Shown here piece by piece: positions 57,845 to 64,000 of a stretch of 64,000 nucleotides of DNA. The translations under genes were made by a program, and so were the position numbers. Under the pieces are notes generated by a model, which had not been told where the DNA came from, did no database searches, and saw only the letters and a program-made list of their open reading frames with translations. Source of the DNA: Trileptium ribeirensis (taxonomy: Eukaryota; Nematoda; Enoplea; Enoplida; Thoracostomopsidae). How positions within the stretch are numbered: position 1 is the first letter of the stretch; each line of letters opens with the position of its first letter. The stretch lies in assembly GCA_030248225.1 (NCBI GenBank), contig JASANE010017546.1, positions 1-64,000 of the forward strand. The letters are read 5' to 3'.

Positions 57845-58540
57845 TTAGTCTTTCTTAATTCTTTCGCCGCCAGAGTCCTTATCGAGCTTTGGGCGTCGCA
57901 CCATAGAAACTAGTATATTGCTTACGATGAAAACCGTACCCAGCGACAAATATCCAAACCAATAGAGGTCTGCATAGATCTGGGTCCAGCGACGCAGGCT
58001 GAGGGCCGAAAACGGAATAAATCCGTATGTGCAATGGAAATGGATCCACAGTTTTTGCACGAGCCACGTAAACGGATAAACTAACCGGGCATCGATCAAT
58101 TGTCTAAAGTTCGGGAATCGATCCAGCGCAGAAATCAAAACCCGCTCCGTGTAGACACAAGCAAATTCGTACAAGAAACACGCGTAGTATCCCGAGTAGA
58201 GGCCGTGCCAAAGCGCAATAAAAACCAGGGCAAGCAAATGAGAAGCACTTTTCGAGCCCAACCATTTGAGACGCTTAAAAATGTACTGTTTTACCCACAT
58301 ATTTGTGTTGTAGTTGAAGCTTTCAGCGATGTGACGAAACAAAATTGCCGTTTCAAAGTGGCGATTGTGAATGTTTTTAACGCCGTCCCAACGGGGTCTC
58401 CCATACTCGTCCCAACCATTATGCGCAACTCCGCTAAGAATACACGAACCTTCGGTAATTAGCCAAACGGCTTGATAGCGGAAAATCATTATGCGATACC
58501 ACAAGCCAGCTACCAACAGGCGAGTTAAATACGAACTATT
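57845..58540 (-). CDS. Lysophospholipid acyltransferase 5 (LPCAT3/MBOAT5), last exon
   Basis: This exon encodes the C-terminal 231 residues of an MBOAT enzyme that re-acylates lysophospholipids in the ER membrane (Lands cycle). Acceptor CGATTTCAG precedes base 58540 on the minus strand; phase 0 matches the upstream exon. Key blocks: WLITEGSCILSGVAHNG, FNYNTNMWVKQYIFKRLKW with the conserved MBOAT Asn, and FIALWHGLYSGYYACF with the catalytic His, followed by several hydrophobic membrane segments. The tail ends RIKKD, a variant of the dilysine ER-retrieval signal. It aligns end to end with vertebrate LPCAT3. A Met-led frame to 58570 overruns into the intron and is not the start. Confidence 0.92.
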   Translation of the reverse strand, partial: NSSYLTRLLVAGLWYRIMIFRYQAVWLITEGSCILSGVAHNGWDEYGRPRWDGVKNIHNRHFETAILFRHIAESFNYNTNMWVKQYIFKRLKWLGSKSASHLLALVFIALWHGLYSGYYACFLYEFACVYTERVLISALDRFPNFRQLIDARLVYPFTWLVQKLWIHFHCTYGFIPFSALSLRRWTQIYADLYWFGYLSLGTVFIVSNILVSMVRRPKLDKDSGGERIKKD

Positions 58541-60426
58541 CTGAAATCGACGTATATATAATGGTAGCACTTTGCGACTAACATTAGTTTGTTTTTGAAC
58601 GATAGCTAGTTATAGCATTTCTATACCTACTATTTGCGGTTCATTTACACAAACTCGATATGAGTGTTATTTCGGCATTAATCACGTTTCACATTATTTA
58701 ACATTCGGTGGATTGAGATGCACGATTCTTATTTATAGAGAGGCAAACAAAATCGTACTCAAAACGTACGGGTTGACATACTCCGCTTACATTACACGTG
58801 ATACAAAATTCCGTAAATGACAACCGCAAAAGGAACCGTTGGTTCGTTGGTTTTTTCAAAAGTCTATTTAGTTCTGCTCTGCAAACAGCTTCAAATGAAC
58901 CACGCATATCCTGAAACCTATAGATACGTTCGATTGACCTACATTCTTTCACCCATATTGGCAGTGTCTAAGTTATACTATTTTTGGTGCAAAAACTTAC
59001 TAAATTTTAGTCCGACACAGTCCCGCAGGGTTAATAACAGCCTATATGGGTTAAAACGATAAAACCAACATGTTTAAGTGGTTAACTAACGCTTTTATCC
59101 CGTTCGATTACCCAAAAAAATTGCTTTGCAAAAATTTTAAAATTTTCACTTTTTGAGAATATTTATTAAACTCTTGCTCATAACTTGAAAACGGCAGCTC
59201 TGATAAAAACGTACAACTAACATCAAAGTTGTAGCTATGGATGAGATAATTTCGGAAGGTGCACTGCTAAGCTTTTATATCAAGATATAGATCGCGATAG
59301 ATATATACCCGGCTGGCCAAATTAAAAAATGCGACCTTTGCCCCATTGTGACCCGGAAGACTTACTTGCCTGGTTTAGCGTCTAATAAAAAGACACAAAT
59401 AAACTGAATTTATCATGCAACTAGACCCTACTCTGTGACTGTTAGATCGAACTGGCAGTTTAGTTAAAAATAGTAGTAAATAGCAGGGATTAGCTAAGTA
59501 ATTAAAAAAATCAACAATTTATGAAATTTTAAATAGCCCAGTAGTGACTGTTAGATCTTGAATTGCACTCGCAATCAAATGACACCATTAGTAGGAAAAT
59601 ATCGTGTGCTTCTAGCCATTGTCGTTAAGGTCTATCATTGGCCAATTTCGTATACGTAATTATAGTACTTCTGTAAAACACTTCACACTAACGCAGCAGC
59701 AGCGAGCAATGTTTAATGTGACCTAGCGGTTATAAAAATGTGTGAAGATCCATTTATAAGTTGTGATCTGAGCAGGCGGAAAAAAGAAATTTTTACCAAT
59801 TTTGATGCTAGCAAAGCTAATTCCTCTCACTCCGTTTCGATCGCCCTACTTGCATTTTATAGCTTAACCTTAACAAGCAGGATTTCTTTAATAAAAATTT
59901 TGAAAATTTAACATGATTTTTGATACTTTTAAACTTCGGTTATTATTTTAATATAGCTATATTGACAAAAGGAATAATATAGCTAAGTTGTAGCTCTCTC
60001 AGAGGGGATTTTGACATGATCTGGATCACGAGTCAGCATTCTTTGGCCCCACTCCCCCGAGAAGTGTCATAAGTTATAACGAGGTGTACCTCAAGTACCT
60101 AAAATCACAAAGTTTGTAATGAATGTCGATTTTGTGAGAATTTGAGAAGGAAATCAACAGAGGTACGCAAACGCAGTTATTTATATAGGTGTATATATAT
60201 AGAATCGATTACTTATGGGGTAATAAAAATTGCAAACAACCATCAATCCAATGGTGAGTTACGCGTGCCACAAAAAATAAGATTCATTGCACAGCTCACA
60301 GTTAACATGAAGAAACCCCACTCGTTTCATTTCAATAAATAACCGTAAATTTTTGGTCTATTCGCAGTTATTTGAAAGTGAAAAACGTTAAAACCACAAC
60401 TGTTATCCCATAACTAATACACTAAC
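58541..60426 (-). other. LPCAT3 intron (1.9 kb)
   Basis: No complete element. Segments near 59165-59260 and 60080-60250 are diverged relatives of 63545-63620 and 63665-63800 in the next intron, marking a dispersed repeat. Confidence 0.6.
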
Positions 60427-60890
60427 CCTATAATCAGCCTTCAACAAATAATCTGTCGGGATATAGCTATTCCCGACGGCGTATGCCAGCAGAAACAAGC
60501 ACCCAGGTACGAATCGTGACAAACAGGCTTTTATCGACTCAGGAGCACTTCCCTCTGGATTTCCGAACTCGCCGGCAACGAACTGTCGATATCGAACCAT
60601 CGGAAACTGAGGGCCAACCAAAAAACCACCAAAAAACATAGAATAGCCTGAAGTTTCCAGAAGAGACGGTGGCTCAGCAATGGCGGTTAACTTTTGATCG
60701 GCTTCTAGGCGATCAGGTGGCTTTTGTCCGTCGTAAACATCCCAAACTAGACCAATTAACCGATGTGCGAGGATACATTGTGGCATGGTATACAAAATAT
60801 CGTAGCCGTCGGTCGATGTAATTATGTAGCCGATAATCAGATGACCCATAAATATAGAGAACGACAGAAAAATCGATAGCGCCGTTCCAG
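60427..60890 (-). CDS. Lysophospholipid acyltransferase 5 (LPCAT3/MBOAT5), middle exon
   Basis: Acceptor TTATTATTTCAG lies upstream (plus 60891 onward); donor GTTAGT lies just below 60427. The exon supplies two bases of a split Ala codon, then 154 codons, ending in phase 0. Peptide blocks typical of the enzyme: IIGYIITSTDGYDILYTMPQC, EPPSLLETSGYSMFFGGF and LVGPQFPMVRYRQFVAGEF, then PTDYLLKADYR at the junction. The region forms membrane helices and the MBOAT core entrance. Joining to both neighbouring exons is in frame. Confidence 0.92.
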
Positions 60891-60959
60891 CTGAAATAAT
60901 AACAAAGCATTAGAAGCTCCTAAAACTGTCGGATTTTTCTAACACGTATGCGTAAGGAT

Positions 60960-61729
60960 CAGGGTTTTTTTGAGCATTTTACTGAGCATTTGCTCAACTT
61001 TTCTTAGAAATGCTCAAGGTTTCTTAGAAATGCTCAACCTTTTGCTCAATGTCAGTTAACCCTAAGAATATATATCGTCTACTCTACTGTTCTCTGTCAC
61101 CACTTAAATTTTCTTGTTTATTCAATGCCCAAAGTTTCGGGATTATATTTGAAAAAATTGATCTCAGCTCTATTTTTATTTGAAAGTTTGAAACTAAAAT
61201 AACATTTTCAAAAATTTTCTTTTTACATAGCAAGGTAACATCAATGCGATAGTAAACTTAAGATGTTAGGCCAACCATCCTCTTTTGACACCATGTAGTT
61301 AACTTTGTTAGAGAACAAAACTCGGATTTTAATACTCACATGTCACATCCAATTTCGACATTTTTCTGTTCGATAACGCGGTTAGAAAATGCAATATGGC
61401 TGCTGTGTACTTTAAAGCCTAGCTGTTCGCGAACATTTTCAAATTACAACGTAAGAAATTTGAAACGGACCAATTTCTGTTCTCATACACAAAAATGGAA
61501 CTTGTGTTCACTGAACAACGGAATCGATTTTGCTTTTGACAAAAGAGTTTTATAAGCCTCACAGCTTAAGTTTACTATTTCAATTATATAAGACTATGGC
61601 TATACGTAAGAACTGCTGAAACATTTAATAATTTAAAAGCATGCAGTTTTGGGGTTGCTCCAAAATGCTCAATATCTCTTAGAAATGCTCAACTTTTTGC
61701 TCAGGGTCAGATTTGAAAAAAAAACTCTG
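60960..61729. mobile_element. Non-autonomous hAT element with AGAAATGCTCAA arrays, in LPCAT3 intron
   Basis: Ends CAGGGTTTTTTTGAGCA and AAAAAAAAACTCTG, flanked by the perfect 8-bp duplication GTAAGGAT (60952-60959, 61730-61737). Both ends carry several TGAGCA/TGCTCAA and TTAGAAATGCTCAA repeats. The 770-bp element has no transposase. It is 70 bases from the LPCAT3 middle exon. Confidence 0.9.
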
Positions 61730-61737
61730 GTAAGGAT

Positions 61738-63909
61738 ATTCAAGTTGTGCTGCCTACTAACTCCAGGCGCTGCACGCTATTACAAATTGAGGGGATTAGA
61801 AGGGAAAATTGATGGGGCCGCCTTATCGCGGCCCTGTTTTTATCGAAAACTGGGGAGACCTCTTGGTGGGGCCCTGTGTCTACTGATTCGCTATATATAA
61901 GAACTCTAAAGACGAGCGTATGTGCCCTAATCTAAGCTTAGTGCCTCATTCGAAGCTCACATTTGAGTTTTATAACAGAGCTACATTTTGGAAGGAAGCG
62001 GGCACTTTTGATATATATCTGCTTGCATCCGCCGTTGTTGTTGAGCAGAGCTTGAGGATCCCATTTTAAGGCTAAAAGCAACCTAAATGAGTCATTGCCG
62101 CAGCACGTTGCTTAACCACGGAGGCATCAACATTGTTCAAAGTTTAACTGCATGCGTGAACTTAGATGGAATACTACTCGCAGGAGAAAACATCATTACA
62201 ATGACATTTTTCATCAGGAACTTACTGGAAAAACTCGTTAGTCCAAAATATCCCATTACTAAGGACAGACTTCCCTAACTAGAAAGTGGCTGCAACGACA
62301 TGGTTTACATTTTGAAATTCATATGCCTTTAGGTATAGCAATACTCGCCAGAAATCCAGTGCTGTTTGTTCGAAGTCCGCTCGATAGATCCAAAATTTTG
62401 TTCGAGACGTGTTCTAAATTTTGGAGCGGTTCTTTTAAATTTGTTCTAGAACAGTTCCAAGTTTGTTCGAGAATAAATTTTCTTCGATTTTTGCTCGATC
62501 GAAGGGCGACACTCATTTCTGGCAAGTACTCACTTTAGTACTTTTTTGAATAGTAGAGAAAAATTTGGCATTTTAGTCGCGCAAGTAAGCACCTGGTGGG
62601 CTTGAACTAGCGAACGGTCAAATTTGCCTGGAACCATGTGAAATCACATTTAGAGGTCGACACACATAGGTTCTACCTTCTATTTTGAGAACCCAATGTG
62701 TTACAGTCATGTGCGTTTTGACCTTTCGAAATGAAACGACCTGAAACTATAACTATCTGTCTGTGGTGCGAAAATTATGTACGTATAAGTTCACACATTA
62801 ACCGTTGTGTTTGGCAAAACTATGCCAACTAGCAAATTTACAGAGCTTCAACTTTCGTTAGGTGCAACAGCAGAGACTGTATGTACAAATAATAGTGATT
62901 TCACCTCACTTGCTGGTTGCCGTATTTAGTTAAGATGGATTAAAAATTTTAAAATTACTACTATTAAATTGGAGTAAAATGTCCGTGAGATAATCCGAAC
63001 ACATATGCTCGCACAGAAGGCGTACCTTCGGGGTCTAGCCCCCTTCGGTTAGAAATTTTTGTAACTTTGTCATGTCGAAAAAGAAAGGATGAATTACATC
63101 AGAAACGTAATATGAAGCTAAGAAAATTATATCGAAAATTCGCCCTACTTACACACACAAAAATAATTATATACTGATGAATTTTGATAAAATTGTGTCG
63201 ACATAGTAATTATAGATCACTTTCATTACTAGTTAATTGTGAATGTATGATACACAAAAGTTTGTTGAACTCCTTTTCGCTGACGTCAGTGTGGCTACAC
63301 ATCCCCCATTTCAAAATCCTGGCTATGCCCGAATCGAACATGGAGTGCACACATCGATGTGTACGCCAATAGTCTACCATCATCGAAAAAACGGCGTAAA
63401 TAAACTTTAAACTCAGTATCAATTATTATGAAAAACGAAGATAGCTAGATCTCAAATAATTAAGTTTTACAGTATAAAACATGGTTGTACTAGTTACCCG
63501 TGCAGCGATGCTAAAAGGAAATTTTTTTCTTGTAATTGTTTAACCTTGGGCTTTTGTAGCTCGAAAACACCTGTCAGATAAAAATGTAAAACTGCAGTTG
63601 CAGCTTTCACTTTTACGGTCTGATGCCACTGTCAAAAGTTCTAAACTAAAATATTGGTGGATCCAAAATGGCAAAATACAAAGTTTCCGATTAGTGTCAA
63701 TTTTGTGAAAATCATATACTAAAGCAGCGCAAATATAAACCTATGTGAACAACTAAGCTATAATACTAGTCAAATAAAAATTGCGAAAATTCATCAATTT
63801 GACGAAGAGTGTTGCTGGATACAAACAGACGAAAATAATTTTTTGAACAATGGCACGCTATTTGAAGAAAATCCGCTGGCTACGCTTATTAAACTACAAA
63901 TATACTCAC
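61738..63909 (-). other. LPCAT3 intron remainder
   Basis: Contains a TTCGA/TTCTAGAAC-rich inverted patch at 62340-62520 with CCAGAAAT at both ends but no target duplication. Otherwise nothing recognised. Confidence 0.45.
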
Positions 63910-64000
63910 CACAAAAGCGGCATATTAAATAGGCTGCGATAATATCGAACGCCAAGTGCCACACATCGGTTCCATAATTCAAAATGACCAAACCCATTCC
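63910..64000 (-). CDS. Lysophospholipid acyltransferase 5 (LPCAT3/MBOAT5), partial upstream exon
   Basis: Minus-strand exon running in from the window edge and ending at a consensus GTGAGT donor (63909-63904). It encodes MGLVILNYGTDVWHLAF and DIIAAYLICRFC, a membrane segment matching the N-terminal third of LPCAT3. It leaves one base that the 60890 exon completes. About 70-90 N-terminal residues and the promoter lie beyond the window. The visible Met is internal, not the start. Confidence 0.85.

Noticed and set aside
57879..58462. Extra frames on both strands over the LPCAT3 last exon
   Set aside because: Shadows of the well-supported minus-strand MBOAT exon.
62340..62520. Inverted CCAGAAAT ends around TTCGA/TTCTAGAAC-rich sequence
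   Set aside because: The inverted match is only 8 bases and flanking sequences show no target duplication; could be a decayed element but not supportable.
1..64000. CRISPR arrays, operons, bacterial promoters or phage genes
   Set aside because: None seen; the window is spliced eukaryotic DNA.

Overview
The window is nuclear DNA from an animal. The evidence is spliced genes with GT-AG introns of 1-11 kb, long AT-rich introns, a vertebrate-like MBOAT acyltransferase, and a TE load typical of metazoans (Penelope-like, RTE, RNase-H LINE, hAT, Harbinger, TTAA-class, piggyBac-like and pogo-like). No prokaryotic gene organisation is present. I cannot place it below 'metazoan, probably an invertebrate' without a database.

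Two host genes are visible. (1) A plus-strand gene runs from 4.5 kb (earlier exons lie left of the window) to a stop at 35,903. Five exons chain with perfectly matching phases (4525-4658, 15567-15865, 18064-18165, 19333-19711, 23649-23830), followed by a possible exon at 27819-27910 and a terminal exon at 35751-35903. The product is a coiled-coil end followed by a long Ser/Thr/Pro-rich tail with a short RRN...YP-I-E-T block and an NTPRKL block. From memory this looks like the C-terminal tail of a NuMA-type spindle protein; that identity is tentative, but the exons themselves are solid. (2) A minus-strand gene at the right end encodes lysophospholipid acyltransferase 5 / LPCAT3 (MBOAT5): three exons in frame (63910-64000 partial, 60427-60890, 57845-58540), the MBOAT Asn and His sites, and an AATAAA just after the stop.

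Nearly everything else is mobile or repetitive DNA, much of it inside the introns of gene 1. Intron 1 (4659-15566) holds a decayed Penelope-like element (PLE: RT plus GIY-YIG-like domain). A minus-strand RTE-type LINE is inserted in it with a 12-bp target duplication. That LINE is itself interrupted by an RNase-H-bearing LINE fragment with a 9-bp duplication. The PLE repeat after the RTE carries a hammerhead-ribozyme core. Two inverted, TSD-flanked copies of a 1.2-kb hAT element flank the exon at 15567-15865. Later introns hold a degenerate satellite split by another element, three Harbinger-type MITEs, a 1.6-kb TTAA-flanked element with seven C9-like tracts, and two copies of a CAGAACGTAGTG-ended repeat.

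The intergenic part (35.9-57.8 kb) contains an unexplained GC-richer island (about 37.6-43.6 kb) with a tRNA-Ser-like relic and duplicated hairpins, a 24-bp satellite in a 72-bp higher-order array, fragments of piggyBac-like and pogo/Tigger-like transposases, a second copy of the element that splits the 20-22 kb satellite, and a foldback hAT element built from GGGGAT arrays. A fourth hAT element (AGAAATGCTCAA arrays) sits in an LPCAT3 intron.
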